A stretch of DNA of 64,000 nucleotides from Marinobacter sp. CHS3-4. GTDB taxonomy: Bacteria; Pseudomonadota; Gammaproteobacteria; Pseudomonadales; Oleiphilaceae. Below, piece after piece: positions 1 through 8,835 of this stretch. The stretch spans positions 62,001 through 126,000 of the forward strand of contig NZ_JASGBJ010000002.1 in the NCBI RefSeq assembly GCF_030053415.1, read 5' to 3'. How positions within the stretch are numbered: position 1 is the first letter of the stretch; every line of letters starts with the position of its first letter. The notes under the pieces were generated by a model, which worked only from the letters and a program-made list of their open reading frames with translations, had not been told where the DNA came from and did not search any database. Made by a program: the position numbers and the translations under genes.

Positions 1-402
1 GTTCAAGCCTGTTATGAATCAGCCATGGCGAAATGGCCAACCAATCGATTGACCGCCATCCTCCAGGACGCGACGGCTCAGCACCAGCCGCCACTGGTTC
101 AAGGCAGGCGAATCAAGCTACGTTATGCTCACCAGGGTGGCTCGAACCCGCCTGTGATCGTTGTTCATGGAAACCAGACGGATTCATTGCAAGGGTCCTA
201 TAAGCGGTACCTGGAGAACACCTTCCGTTCCGTGCTGAACGTGACAGGGTCACCGATCCGCTTCGAATTTCGGTCCAGCGACAATCCCTATGCCAACAAG
301 GTGAGTCGTCTGACGCCCCGCCAGAAGGTCAAGCAAGACAATGATCGAAAGAAAGGTCGACCGATTCGCAAAAAGGCGAGGATGAAAAGCAAGAAGCGTT
401 GA
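1..402 (+). CDS. der: GTPase Der (EngA), C-terminal fragment
   Basis: This is the 3' end of a gene that begins before the window; the frame is open from base 1. The visible ~133 residues match the C-terminal KH-like RNA-binding domain of Der, with the family landmarks [41 protein letters not shown] and NPYANK followed by a basic lysine/arginine tail. Der is an essential double-GTPase that helps mature the 50S ribosomal subunit in the cytoplasm. Both GTPase domains lie outside the window, so nothing can be said about their integrity. The methionine at base 25 is internal, not the start, because the upstream in-frame residues continue the family alignment. Confidence 0.95.
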   Translation, partial: VQACYESAMAKWPTNRLTAILQDATAQHQPPLVQGRRIKLRYAHQGGSNPPVIVVHGNQTDSLQGSYKRYLENTFRSVLNVTGSPIRFEFRSSDNPYANKVSRLTPRQKVKQDNDRKKGRPIRKKARMKSKKR

Positions 403-404
403 TA

Positions 405-2822
405 TCAGGCCTTCACGCGGTGGTTCGTTCTTAACCATTCGCAGAACTGGTCTTCCGGCATCGGTTTGCTATAGAAGTAACCCTGTGAAAAATCACACCC
501 TTCCTGTTTGAGGAAGTGCGTTTGCGCTTCCTCCTCGACGCCCTCTGCAATAACCCGAAGATCCAGGCTGTGTGCCATGTTGATAATAGCTTTAACAAGC
601 GATGCGTCGTCGTGTTCTTTCATGACATCCTGAACAAAGGATTTATCAATTTTCAGTGTGTCGAATGGATAGCTCTTCAGGTAGCTCAGCGCAGAGAAAC
701 CGGTACCAAAATCGTCGACCGACAGGCGAATTCCGGACTCGTCGAGTTGCCGCAAAATATCTGCAGTTTCAATAGTGTTGTCGAGGATCAGCCTTTCGGT
801 GATCTCAAGTTCAAGCTGGTCCGGTTCCAACCCACTGTCTTCCAGCGCACTCATCACCGTTTCGACGAAAGATGGATCGCGGAATTGGCGGGGCGATACG
901 TTCACTGAAATGCCAATTCTGGTACCGGTCTGTTCCCGCCAACGCATGGCGGCAAGACAGCTTTCTCGCAAAACCCATTCACCAATCGGCGTGATCAGGC
1001 CAGTTTCCTCGGCAAGAGGAATGAATCGGTCTGGCATGACCATGCCAAGGCTCGGGTTGCGCCAGCGCAGAAGGGCTTCCGCAAAGGACAGTCGGCCAGT
1101 ATCGGTGTATACGATGGGCTGGTAATACAGTTCGAATTCCTGCTGCTCCAGCGCTCTCCGCATCAGCGATTCCATCTGCAGGCGCTCGTGGGAAACTTCC
1201 GTCATCTCCGGAGTGAATACCGCAAAGGAGCTCTTCCCTTTATTTTTTGCCTGGTACATCGCTGCGTCAGCGTGCTGCAACAGCATCCCACTACTGTCGG
1301 CATCCTGCGGGAATATGGAAATGCCAATGCTAGTGGTCACAAATACTTCTTGGCTATTTAGAAGATAGGGGGGCTCGAAGGTGGCCAGAATCCTGTCTGC
1401 CACCTGAGTGGTTGCCTCGAGATCCGCCAATCCTGGAAGTATCACCAGGAATTCGTCGCCACCCAAGCGCGCGACGGTACTTGTGCCGCGAAGGCAGCTG
1501 GAAATTCGTCGGGCTGCTTCGATCAACAGGTTGTCGCCCGAATCGTGCCCGAGGGTATCGTTAATGTGCTTGAAATTATCCAGGTCGAGGAACATGACCC
1601 CCACAAGCGTGTTTTCACGCCTTGCCTGAGCCAGAGCGAGCTTGAGACGATCCAGCGCCAGCATCCGATTGGGCAACCCGGTCAGGATGTCGTAGTTCGC
1701 CTGCCTGAGCAGTTGCTGCTCGTAGCGTTTACGGATGCTGATATCTTCACCCAGAATCAGATACCCCGTCGGGTCTCCCTGCGGGCTCTTGATAGGCGTG
1801 ACAACCAGCTGCTCCCAAAAGCGTTCACCGTTTTTACGGACGCTGTTCACTTCGCCTTGCCAAACACCAACGCGCTGAACCTGCAGACGAATTGACTGCC
1901 ACAGCTGCTTGCTTTCGCGCTGGGCGTTACTGTCGTCGCTCAAGGTTCCCGGGTGCTTTCCCAATATCGATTCCGGATCGTATCCGGTGAGCTGGGTAAA
2001 TTTCTGATTGGCATATTCAATCCGCCATTTTCGATCGCAGATCAAGACAGAAGATGGGCTCTGCTCGATGGCCTTCGAGAATTTCCGGATTTCTTCGGCA
2101 TCCCGTTCCTGGCGTTCAACGTCATCAGACAATCTTTGCCGCATATGGTTGATGGCGTCGGTAACCTGAGCCAGCTCGTCTTTTCGGTTGAGCGTCGTGT
2201 CTGGGCGTTCAAGGGTCAGCGGTTCGTCCAGCTTATCGAGTGAGAACCCCTTGGCGTAGTTGGCCATCGTGGTGAGGTGGCGGGTCACAAAGTATTGGAA
2301 AATCCAGACTATGAGGATCGAGATAAAAAAAGTCTTGAGAAACTGGGTGGCCAGTATGATCAGAACCTTTTGTTCCAGATCGTTATAGACACGACGTAGA
2401 TCAGCAGTCACCGTAAGCTCGCCAAGGGTGAACATATCATCACCCTGGTGAATCAGGTCGAATGTGTGGCTTGTCGTGGAAGCTTCACGCGGAATGGCTC
2501 CAAGCACCAGCTCTGAATCTGGCTCAATTTTCAGGCGCAAATGAACGATGTCGGGCAGGCTGAGAATGCCCTCTAACTGAGTCTGTAGCAGTTTCTGGTC
2601 CAGCGCCCAGAGACTGCGAGCGAGACTGGAAGCATAGCCGGTTTCAACAACCTGCATTCGTCTGTCGATCTGGGAAATATCTTTTCGGAAATCGGAATAA
2701 ATCTGGATGGCAGAGCTGACAAGTGTGAAGGCGGAGCTGAACAGCAGGATGTACGCTAGCAACCTGAAGGACAGGGGCGAGCCGGTTTTAAAATGCTGGA
2801 GGCGAGTCAGAATTTTCTGCAT
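405..2822 (-). CDS. Membrane-anchored PAS-GGDEF-EAL c-di-GMP protein
   Basis: The 805-residue protein has, in order: a transmembrane segment (about 17-39), a short periplasmic sensor region, a second transmembrane segment (about 153-180), a HAMP-like linker, a PAS domain with PAC tail (about 245-370), a GGDEF domain (motif intact at 454-458) and an EAL domain (EALLRW at 582-587, with DDFGTG and an EGVE motif further on). Both catalytic signatures look intact, so it could make or degrade cyclic di-GMP; which activity dominates cannot be read from sequence. The inhibitory I-site, normally RxxD five residues before GGDEF, reads RGTS at 445-448, so product inhibition is probably lost. It converges on der with two bases between the stops and stands alone. 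No specific gene name is justified. Confidence 0.93.
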   Translation of the reverse strand: MQKILTRLQHFKTGSPLSFRLLAYILLFSSAFTLVSSAIQIYSDFRKDISQIDRRMQVVETGYASSLARSLWALDQKLLQTQLEGILSLPDIVHLRLKIEPDSELVLGAIPREASTTSHTFDLIHQGDDMFTLGELTVTADLRRVYNDLEQKVLIILATQFLKTFFISILIVWIFQYFVTRHLTTMANYAKGFSLDKLDEPLTLERPDTTLNRKDELAQVTDAINHMRQRLSDDVERQERDAEEIRKFSKAIEQSPSSVLICDRKWRIEYANQKFTQLTGYDPESILGKHPGTLSDDSNAQRESKQLWQSIRLQVQRVGVWQGEVNSVRKNGERFWEQLVVTPIKSPQGDPTGYLILGEDISIRKRYEQQLLRQANYDILTGLPNRMLALDRLKLALAQARRENTLVGVMFLDLDNFKHINDTLGHDSGDNLLIEAARRISSCLRGTSTVARLGGDEFLVILPGLADLEATTQVADRILATFEPPYLLNSQEVFVTTSIGISIFPQDADSSGMLLQHADAAMYQAKNKGKSSFAVFTPEMTEVSHERLQMESLMRRALEQQEFELYYQPIVYTDTGRLSFAEALLRWRNPSLGMVMPDRFIPLAEETGLITPIGEWVLRESCLAAMRWREQTGTRIGISVNVSPRQFRDPSFVETVMSALEDSGLEPDQLELEITERLILDNTIETADILRQLDESGIRLSVDDFGTGFSALSYLKSYPFDTLKIDKSFVQDVMKEHDDASLVKAIINMAHSLDLRVIAEGVEEEAQTHFLKQEGCDFSQGYFYSKPMPEDQFCEWLRTNHRVKA

Positions 2823-3045
2823 GTTCCAGAGACAACACCAGATCGGTTAGTTAAGCAACCTCTGGACTATAGCAGTAGTAGTTAAGAATTTCCTCGCAAA
2901 TGCCGGAAATTAGAGCAAATTGTCTCGAAAGTCTTGTTGGATAATGGGCAATGCAAGCGGAAAGGAGGGCGGGTGTTCGGTGCAGAAAACGTCGCTGAAT
3001 ATGACTTTTTCTGGAGAGGTCTCTTTACTGAACCGTAAAAAGAAT

Positions 3046-3121
3046 TGGCGTCCCCTAGGGGGTTCGAACCCCTGTTGCCGCCGTGAAAGGGCGGAGTCCT
3101 AGGCCACTAGACGAAGGGGAC
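3046..3121 (-). tRNA. tRNA-Glu (anticodon TTC)
   Basis: Read on the minus strand this 76-nt sequence folds as a cloverleaf: acceptor GTCCCCT pairs with AGGGGAC, the anticodon arm CCGCC-CTTTCAC-GGCGG carries TTC, and the T arm contains GGTTCGAACCC. The CCA end is encoded at 3046-3048. It is a single tRNA, not part of an array. No stem-loop terminator is evident downstream, only a short T-rich stretch. Confidence 0.96.
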
Positions 3122-3158
3122 GCATCACTGCTTGCTTTGCCTCGTCGAGGTGGCGCGT

Positions 3159-3187
3159 ATATTAAGAAAGGCGGTCAGGTCTGTCAA
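3159..3187 (-). promoter_or_regulatory. Sigma-70 promoter of tRNA-Glu
   Basis: On the minus strand there is a perfect -35 TTGACA (3182-3187), a 17-bp spacer and -10 TAATAT (3159-3164), ending 37 bases before the tRNA. The bases after the -10 (ACGCGCC) form a GC-rich discriminator of the kind found at stringently controlled stable-RNA promoters; that regulation is inferred. Confidence 0.85.
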
Positions 3188-3202
3188 ACGTTTTTTTGAA
3201 TA

Positions 3203-3763
3203 TCAGGGAATGGATGCGAGGCAGTCTTTCAGGTCGTTTGCGAGGGTGTCGAACAAGCTGAGTTTGCCATTGGCTTGGAACTCACGGAACAGTGTTTTGG
3301 CTTTGGGTTTCAAGGAAGAATCCAGTTGGTCGATGACGTCGGATTCTCCCGCACCCATAACAGCCGCAATAGCGATTTCATAACCCACTTTGCTTTCTCC
3401 AGCACACCGGTAAAAGTGTGCCTCTCTTGAACCAGGCACCGGGAGACCGGTTTTGTCATACACACGTTTCGAGCACCTGGCGTATTCGGAGTAGATCGTC
3501 GAGTAGCTCTCTATCAGGCCGTCGCTTTCAGCCATTCGAGCCAAGGAGTCCAGACGCTGAGCGGCCTGTTCACTGATATCGGGAAGCGTTTGCTTGAGGG
3601 TATCGCGCGAAAAGCCCCTGGAAAGCAATTGCAGCACCGTTACGTACTCGCCTGTGATCAGGCTGCAACTTTCAAAACTTTGCCTGCCCGCGTCAGCTTT
3701 CACGCCGGCTGAGGCCGCAAGCAGGCTAATTGCTGTCACAAAAGTCTTGGCCATCCTTTGCAT
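3203..3763 (-). CDS. Secreted protein of unknown function, four cysteines
   Basis: I do not recognise this 186-residue protein. It begins with a typical Sec signal peptide (basic N-terminus, FVTAISLLAASAG core, likely cleavage after VKA near residue 23), so the mature protein should be periplasmic or exported. The mature part is mostly alpha-helical in character and has four cysteines (in SFESCSL, YARCSK, FYRCAG and LKDCLA), which could form two disulfides. An alternative start three codons in (MAKTF) gives an equally good signal peptide. It is transcribed alone, upstream of the tRNA-Glu promoter on the same strand and downstream of the yfcH-like epimerase gene. Confidence 0.75.
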   Translation of the reverse strand: MQRMAKTFVTAISLLAASAGVKADAGRQSFESCSLITGEYVTVLQLLSRGFSRDTLKQTLPDISEQAAQRLDSLARMAESDGLIESYSTIYSEYARCSKRVYDKTGLPVPGSREAHFYRCAGESKVGYEIAIAAVMGAGESDVIDQLDSSLKPKAKTLFREFQANGKLSLFDTLANDLKDCLASIP

Positions 3764-3798
3764 ATGCCTTCCATCAATATCCGGTAATCAGGGATCTC

Positions 3799-4704
3799 TC
3801 AGTATCGTGTAGCGTCCTTCAAGGCCGCTTCCAGCTCTCGATAACGAAACTCAAAGCCCTCCTGTTCGAGTTTCTTTGGAATGGCATTCTGGCCGGTCAG
3901 AAGCAATCGTGCCATTTCACCAAGGGCCAGTTTCAGCACCGCAGCCGGAACCGGGAATAGGGTTGGTCGATTCAACACCTTTCCCAGCGTCCGTGTAAAC
4001 TCACGGTTGGACACCGGATTAGGGCTCACCACGTTGTAAGCGCCGTCTGCCTGAGGCGTTTCGAGCATCCAGATCAGAGCGCCTACCACGTCCTCCCGAT
4101 GGATCCAGGGCATGAAATGGTTACCATCTGCGATTCGTCCGCCAAGCCCAAGTTTGAAGGGCAGTAGCATGCGTCCGAGAAAACCTCCGCCTGGCCCCAC
4201 TACCAGTCCAGTTCGCGACAGGCAAACACGGGTCTCTTCGGACCTCAGGGCTTCCGCTTCAGCTTCCCAATCCGCACACATTTTATGTGTGAACTCATCA
4301 TTCGGCGACGTTTCTTCCGTTACCTGCTTTTCGCCTTGATCACCGTAATAGCCGACGGCAGAGCCGGAAATGATGACAGACGGGGCCTGTTGCCAACTTG
4401 CTATGACCTTTCCAAGCTTGCGGGTCAGACCGACCCGGCTGTCCAGCAAAGCCTGTTTCCGGCTGTCTGACCAGCGCTTATCGGCAATGCCTTCGCCCGC
4501 CAGATTGATGACGGCATCGAAACCTGTGTGTGCTTGCAGATTGCTCAGATCGTTGAGTACTTCCACGCGACCACACAAAGCCTGAACAGCGCCGACGGAC
4601 TGACGACTATGCACCGTCAGTGCGTACCCTTTTTGGATCAGCAAAGGACACAGCGCCTGCCCTATAAAGCCTGTACCACCGGTCACAAGTACTTTATTTG
4701 CCAT
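3799..4704 (-). CDS. NAD(P)-dependent epimerase, TIGR01777/YfcH family
   Basis: This is an extended short-chain dehydrogenase of the YfcH family, with an N-terminal Rossmann motif GGTGFIG just after the start, a YYGD active-site region (SAVGYYGDQG), and the family C-terminal domain (DUF1731-like) ending in FRYRELEAALKD. I chose the ATG at 4704 (MANKVLVTGG) over the one at 4719 because GGAG lies nine bases upstream of it and the family begins directly with the nucleotide-binding strand; this gives 301 residues, the usual length. The substrate of YfcH-type enzymes is not established. It lies upstream of the secreted-protein gene on the same strand. Confidence 0.9.
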   Translation of the reverse strand: MANKVLVTGGTGFIGQALCPLLIQKGYALTVHSRQSVGAVQALCGRVEVLNDLSNLQAHTGFDAVINLAGEGIADKRWSDSRKQALLDSRVGLTRKLGKVIASWQQAPSVIISGSAVGYYGDQGEKQVTEETSPNDEFTHKMCADWEAEAEALRSEETRVCLSRTGLVVGPGGGFLGRMLLPFKLGLGGRIADGNHFMPWIHREDVVGALIWMLETPQADGAYNVVSPNPVSNREFTRTLGKVLNRPTLFPVPAAVLKLALGEMARLLLTGQNAIPKKLEQEGFEFRYRELEAALKDATRY

Positions 4705-4761
4705 ATCATCTGACTCCATCCAGTGTGCTTTCGCCGGCCTTTGATGAAAGGCGGGGTTGAA

Positions 4762-5148
4762 TCAATCCTGTGGCGCGGCCTCTTTGCTCAGTTCCTGCTG
4801 AACCACTTCGCAGATGGCCTTTCCCAGTTCCGGATTTTCTCCGATAGGGGCCGCAAGTTCTATGGTGACGTTGTGGGCTGTTTCGAGTTCTTCAATCATG
4901 CCAGGTACATCTTTGCGCAGGTGGCGCCCGGCCGCCAGAAAAAGCGGAACGATTTTAAAGCTGGTCGTGCCTGCTTTGACGCCCTCGGCGACCACGGTAT
5001 CGATGGACGGTTCTGCCAATTCCATGTAGGCAACGCGAGAACCTTCTACTGACTGCAGCGTGGGGGCAGCAAGCTTTTCAAAAGTCTCGCACCATCGTGC
5101 GTCACTGCTACCATGGGCAAGAAGAATTATTGCCGGGTCGGCTTTCAT
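4762..5148 (-). CDS. CbiX/SirB-like sirohydrochlorin chelatase
   Basis: The 128-residue protein has the short CbiX architecture: LLAHGSSD at residues 9-16 with the likely metal-binding His12, and a second conserved histidine in AGRHLRKDVPG around residue 74. Small CbiX/SirB proteins insert cobalt or iron into sirohydrochlorin for cobalamin or siroheme synthesis; the metal cannot be predicted here. No other tetrapyrrole genes are nearby. It is divergent from the DUF924 gene, and the two share a 44-bp spacer. A 57-bp spacer separates it from the epimerase gene downstream. Confidence 0.85.
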   Translation of the reverse strand: MKADPAIILLAHGSSDARWCETFEKLAAPTLQSVEGSRVAYMELAEPSIDTVVAEGVKAGTTSFKIVPLFLAAGRHLRKDVPGMIEELETAHNVTIELAAPIGENPELGKAICEVVQQELSKEAAPQD

Positions 5149-5192
5149 GTCTGCTCCTGGAATTGATGGGTATGTTGATCAGGGTAACCTAT

Positions 5193-5795
5193 ATGTTCGA
5201 CTGGAAGGAGATTCTGGATTTCTGGTTTGGCAGCCTGGATGACAATGGGTTGCCGGACAGTTTCCACAGGAACCGCTGGTTTAAAGCCAGTCGGTCTTTT
5301 GATCAGGAGATTCGCCGGCGCTTTATGTCCATGGTTCTTTTTGCCTCGGAAGATGGTTTAAAGCACTGGCGGTCGAAACCGGGGGGCGCTCTTGCCGAGA
5401 TCATTCTGCTGGATCAGTTTACCCGGCAGATACATCGGGGCGGCGCATTGGCGTTCGAAAACGATGCTCAGGCCATCAGGTTGTGCAAAGCTGCGTTGAG
5501 GGCAGGGCATGACATGGCACTTCCCCCGGTTCAGAGGGCGTTTCTGTACATGCCGTTGCAACATTCGGAAAAGATGGAAGATCAGTCTCTGTCGGTGGAG
5601 TGCTATGAACAGCTGGCAGCATCAACCGATGGAATTGCGGGTGACTTCATGCAAAGCTTTCTGCAATCAGCCCGAGACCATAAGGACATTATCGAGCGTT
5701 TCGGTCGGTTTCCTCATCGGAATGCCGCCCTGAAGCGGAAAAACAGCCCTGACGAAGAAGCTTACCTGAAGAATGGTAAACGTTTCGGCCAGTGA
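5193..5795 (+). CDS. DUF924 family protein
   Basis: This belongs to the DUF924 family (COG3803), shown by ILDFWFG near the start, NRWFKAS, the ILLDQFTRQIHRG motif and the YMPLQHSE block followed by RFGRFPHRN. The family is alpha-helical and TPR-like, with no established biochemical role. A longer open frame runs upstream to 5097, but the ATG at 5193 (MFDWKEILDFW) fits the family N-terminus and has AGGG eight bases upstream, giving 200 residues. It is divergent from the chelatase gene and followed by tRNA-Gly. Confidence 0.85.
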   Translation: MFDWKEILDFWFGSLDDNGLPDSFHRNRWFKASRSFDQEIRRRFMSMVLFASEDGLKHWRSKPGGALAEIILLDQFTRQIHRGGALAFENDAQAIRLCKAALRAGHDMALPPVQRAFLYMPLQHSEKMEDQSLSVECYEQLAASTDGIAGDFMQSFLQSARDHKDIIERFGRFPHRNAALKRKNSPDEEAYLKNGKRFGQ

Positions 5796-5829
5796 ACCTT
5801 TGTAGGCCAAGTTTTTCGTGAAAAAACAG

Positions 5830-5857
5830 TTGACGCCCGATCCCGAATCCGTAGAAT
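5830..5857 (+). promoter_or_regulatory. Sigma-70 promoter of tRNA-Gly
   Basis: TTGACG (5830-5835), a 16-bp spacer and TAGAAT (5852-5857) lie 17 bases before the tRNA, followed by a GC-rich discriminator. Confidence 0.75.
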
Positions 5858-5874
5858 ACGCCTCCGTTGATCAG

Positions 5875-5950
5875 GCGGGAATAGCTCAGTTGGTAGAGCA
5901 CAACCTTGCCAAGGTTGGGGTCGCGAGTTCGAATCTCGTTTCCCGCTCCA
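5875..5950 (+). tRNA. tRNA-Gly (anticodon GCC)
   Basis: A 76-nt cloverleaf: acceptor GCGGGAA pairs with TTCCCGC, the D arm has GCTCAGTTGGTAGAGC, the anticodon loop is CTTGCCAAG with GCC, the T loop is GAGTTCGAATCTC, and CCA is encoded at 5948-5950. Confidence 0.97.
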
Positions 5951-5960
5951 GATTTTCGAA

Positions 5961-5986
5961 AGCCCGGCTCATGCCGGGCTTTTTTA
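5961..5986 (+). terminator. Rho-independent terminator of tRNA-Gly
   Basis: AGCCCGGC (5961-5968), a four-base loop, then GCCGGGCT (5973-5980) followed by a run of Ts, ten bases after the tRNA. Confidence 0.85.
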
Positions 5987-6043
5987 TGCCTGTTCTTCGC
6001 TCGCCACTTCCCGCCTTTACCGGTTCTGTGCCGCCAAGTCGTT

Positions 6044-6049
6044 TATAAT
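6044..6049 (+). promoter_or_regulatory. Possible -10 element for the MOSC gene
   Basis: A perfect TATAAT sits 65-75 bases upstream of the MOSC gene, between the tRNA-Gly terminator and its start. No good -35 is present at 16-18 bp, so the assignment is tentative. Confidence 0.4.
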
Positions 6050-6114
6050 GTTTCTCTCACGAATTCATCGCGAACGTTGCGCTGCGTTCGAACCCGTTTC
6101 AATTAAAGGAGGCG

Positions 6115-6909
6115 ATGACAGGGATGAACATTGAGGCTTTGTATCTATACCCAGTGAAATCCCTTGCAGGTATCTCCGTTGATGCCTTTGAGATTGACGA
6201 TTTCGGTCCCAGGGGGGATAGGCGCTGGATGATCGTGGATTCCGATCGCCAGTTTGTCACCCAGAGATCCAACCCGGAACTTTCACGGGTAAAAACGCGT
6301 CTGGAAGAAGGACAAGCGCTGATTACCATCCCTGGAGAAGGAAGCTTCAGGTTGGTTCCCGGAAAAGAACAGGTTCAAGTCAGGGTCTGGCAGGACTGGG
6401 TGCCCGCAGCATATGGCTCAGACGGCGCGTCGGCGGCATTATCCAGATTCTGCGGTGCAGAGCTCAGGCTCGTTTACATGACCGATGACAGCTTTCGGCG
6501 TGTTGATGAGCAAAGAGTGACTGAGTATCGTCGTGTGAGTTTTGCGGACGGCTTTCCTTTTCTGGTTGTGAATAGGGCGTCCCTTGACGAATTGAATCAG
6601 CGGCTGGAGTCTGCCGTGGATATGCTGCGCTTCCGGCCCAATGTGGTTGTGTCGGGCGCGGAGGCCTGGGCCGAGGATCATTGGGAAAGCCTCCAGATCG
6701 GAAGCATCACTCTCGATCTGGTCAAACCCTGCTCCCGATGTGTGATGACCACAGTTGACCCTGACACCGGCCGGAAAGCTCCGGATTTGCAGCCTCTGAG
6801 AACGCTCGGCTCGTATCGCCGCTCCGCAGAGGGTGTCATCTTCGGTATGAACGGTATTCACGAAAACACTGGAACGATCGCGCTTGGCGATGCCATTTCC
6901 CTGAAATAA
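6115..6909 (+). CDS. MOSC domain protein (YcbX-like, without ferredoxin domain)
   Basis: The 264-residue protein combines an N-terminal MOSC beta-barrel (LYLYPVKSLAG, GPRGDRRWM) with a MOSC domain (about 110-260) carrying the conserved cysteine region PCSRCVMTTVDPDTG. YcbX-type MOSC proteins bind molybdenum cofactor and reduce N-hydroxylated compounds; Escherichia coli YcbX also has a C-terminal 2Fe-2S ferredoxin domain that is absent here, so any electron donor must be separate. The start is ambiguous: the ATG at 6115 is only two bases from AAAGGAGG, while the one at 6124 (MNIEALYLYP) has better spacing and fits the family. The uup start follows after 15 bases, so the two are probably cotranscribed. 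Confidence 0.88.
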   Translation: MTGMNIEALYLYPVKSLAGISVDAFEIDDFGPRGDRRWMIVDSDRQFVTQRSNPELSRVKTRLEEGQALITIPGEGSFRLVPGKEQVQVRVWQDWVPAAYGSDGASAALSRFCGAELRLVYMTDDSFRRVDEQRVTEYRRVSFADGFPFLVVNRASLDELNQRLESAVDMLRFRPNVVVSGAEAWAEDHWESLQIGSITLDLVKPCSRCVMTTVDPDTGRKAPDLQPLRTLGSYRRSAEGVIFGMNGIHENTGTIALGDAISLK

Positions 6910-6924
6910 CGGAGAACCAAATCG

Positions 6925-8835
6925 GTGCCACTGTTAACGCTCGACGCTCTCTCTCTTGCTTACGGTATGCACCCGTTGCTCGACAAGGCCAGTATGACCA
7001 TGGATGCGGGCGAGCGCGTGTGCCTCCTCGGACGCAACGGTGAAGGCAAGTCCACCTTGCTCAGAATTGTCAGTGGAGAGGTGGTTCCAGACGGTGGCGT
7101 CGTCCGTCTGGACGATGGCGCGGTGTTGTCGGTGCTGCCGCAAACCTTGCCGGTTCAGGACAGCCGCACTGCTTATGACGTGGTCTCAGGCGCATTCCCG
7201 GAAACCGGGGAGCTGTTGGCCGAATTCAATCGGCTCTCACAGATGGCCGACGAAAAGAGCATGAATGAACTGATGAAGGTTCAAGAGCGTTTGGAAGCAC
7301 TGGACGGCTGGAGCCTGGATCAGAAAGTTCGCACCATATTGCAGAATTACAGTATTGAACCGGAGCAAACGTTGGACACCCTGTCCGGTGGTTGGCAAAG
7401 GCGTGTGTTACTGGCACGTGCGCTGGTAACCGACCCGGATGTGTTGCTGTTGGATGAACCCACGAACCATCTGGATGTTCCAGCAATCGCATGGCTGGAG
7501 GAGGCTTTGGTGCAGTTTCGGGGCGCCATTCTATTTGTCAGTCATGATCGAGCCTTTATTCGCCGAATGGCCACCCGAGTCATCGAGCTCGATCGTGGCC
7601 AGCTGGTTAGTTTTGCCGCCACTTACGACAAGTATCTGGAGCTCAAAGAAAAGGCCCTGGAGGAAGAGGAAAGGCAGAATGCGCTGTTCGACAAGCGGCT
7701 AAAGCAGGAAGAGGCCTGGATCCGGCAGGGTATCAAGGCGCGGCGCACGCGTAATATGGGACGGGTCAGGGCTCTGAAAGCCATGCGTGAGGAACGTCGC
7801 AAACGTATTGATCGCGGCGGAACCGCTTCGTTTTCTGTGGAAGATGCTGAGCGTTCTGGCAAGTTGGTCGTCGAGGCTAAAGGCGCAGGGTTTGCCTACA
7901 ATCCTTCACAACCTATCGTGACCGGTATGGATATGACCGTACTGCGTGGCGACAAGATCGGCCTTGTAGGCGAGAACGGCACGGGCAAGACGACACTGGT
8001 AAGACTTTTGTTAGGCGCTCTGGAACCTACTGAAGGTAAAATCCGGTTAGGCACCAACCTGCAAGTTGCCTATTTTGACCAGCTTCGCGATGCGTTGGAC
8101 CTTGAGCGAAATGCCTTGGACAATCTCTCGGAAGGACGTGAGTTCATCGAGATCAACGGGCAGAGTAAACATGTACTAGGCTATCTTCAGGAATTCCTGT
8201 TCACGCCGGAACGGGCAAGATCTCCTGTCAGCGTTTTTTCGGGGGGCGAAAGGGCTCGTCTTATGTTGGCAAAGCTGTTTAGTAAGCCTGCCAATGTGTT
8301 GGTCTTAGATGAACCGACCAACGATCTGGACGTAGAAACTCTCGAATTGTTGGAGGCGCGTCTGGTTGAGTTCGCTGGCACCGTGATTGTGATCAGTCAC
8401 GACCGCGAATTTCTGGATAATGTCGTCACCGACACTGTCTTTCTTGATGGCTCTGGCAAAGTGCGCGAATTCGTGGGCGGCTACTCGGACTGGCGTCGGC
8501 AGGGCGGAACATTTCCATCGGAAAAGCTTGACCGATCACGGCGGACAGAAAAGGGGCCGACGCGTACCCAGGAGCCGGAAAACGCAAAAGGCAAAAAGAA
8601 CAAATCCGCAAAGCTCAGTTACAAACATAAGCTTGAGTTGGAGCAACTGCCGAAGCAGATTGAATCTCTGGAAGGGCAGATTTCAACCCTGGAGAGCGCA
8701 ATCGGAGATCCTGGCTTTTACTCGGGAGATCCTGATGAAATATCTGAGACGTTAGAGAAGTTGTCGGATACACAAAACCAGCTGGATTCCTTGATGGAAC
8801 GCTGGATGGATCTGGAAGAACAGGCAAGCCAATGA
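6925..8835 (+). CDS. uup: ABC-F ATPase Uup
   Basis: This soluble tandem ABC protein of 636 residues has two complete nucleotide-binding sites: Walker A GRNGEGKST and GENGTGKTT, signatures LSGGWQRR and FSGGERAR, and Walker B boxes ending DEPTNHLD and DEPTNDLD. A basic interdomain linker and a C-terminal coiled coil (about 550-636, rich in Leu/Glu/Lys) are typical of Uup, which matches it in length. Uup is a ribosome- and DNA-associated ABC-F protein linked to precise excision of transposons and to ribosome function, not a transporter. Translation starts at GTG, with GGAGA upstream. The stop overlaps the next gene by four bases, which implies translational coupling. Confidence 0.95.
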   Translation: MPLLTLDALSLAYGMHPLLDKASMTMDAGERVCLLGRNGEGKSTLLRIVSGEVVPDGGVVRLDDGAVLSVLPQTLPVQDSRTAYDVVSGAFPETGELLAEFNRLSQMADEKSMNELMKVQERLEALDGWSLDQKVRTILQNYSIEPEQTLDTLSGGWQRRVLLARALVTDPDVLLLDEPTNHLDVPAIAWLEEALVQFRGAILFVSHDRAFIRRMATRVIELDRGQLVSFAATYDKYLELKEKALEEEERQNALFDKRLKQEEAWIRQGIKARRTRNMGRVRALKAMREERRKRIDRGGTASFSVEDAERSGKLVVEAKGAGFAYNPSQPIVTGMDMTVLRGDKIGLVGENGTGKTTLVRLLLGALEPTEGKIRLGTNLQVAYFDQLRDALDLERNALDNLSEGREFIEINGQSKHVLGYLQEFLFTPERARSPVSVFSGGERARLMLAKLFSKPANVLVLDEPTNDLDVETLELLEARLVEFAGTVIVISHDREFLDNVVTDTVFLDGSGKVREFVGGYSDWRRQGGTFPSEKLDRSRRTEKGPTRTQEPENAKGKKNKSAKLSYKHKLELEQLPKQIESLEGQISTLESAIGDPGFYSGDPDEISETLEKLSDTQNQLDSLMERWMDLEEQASQ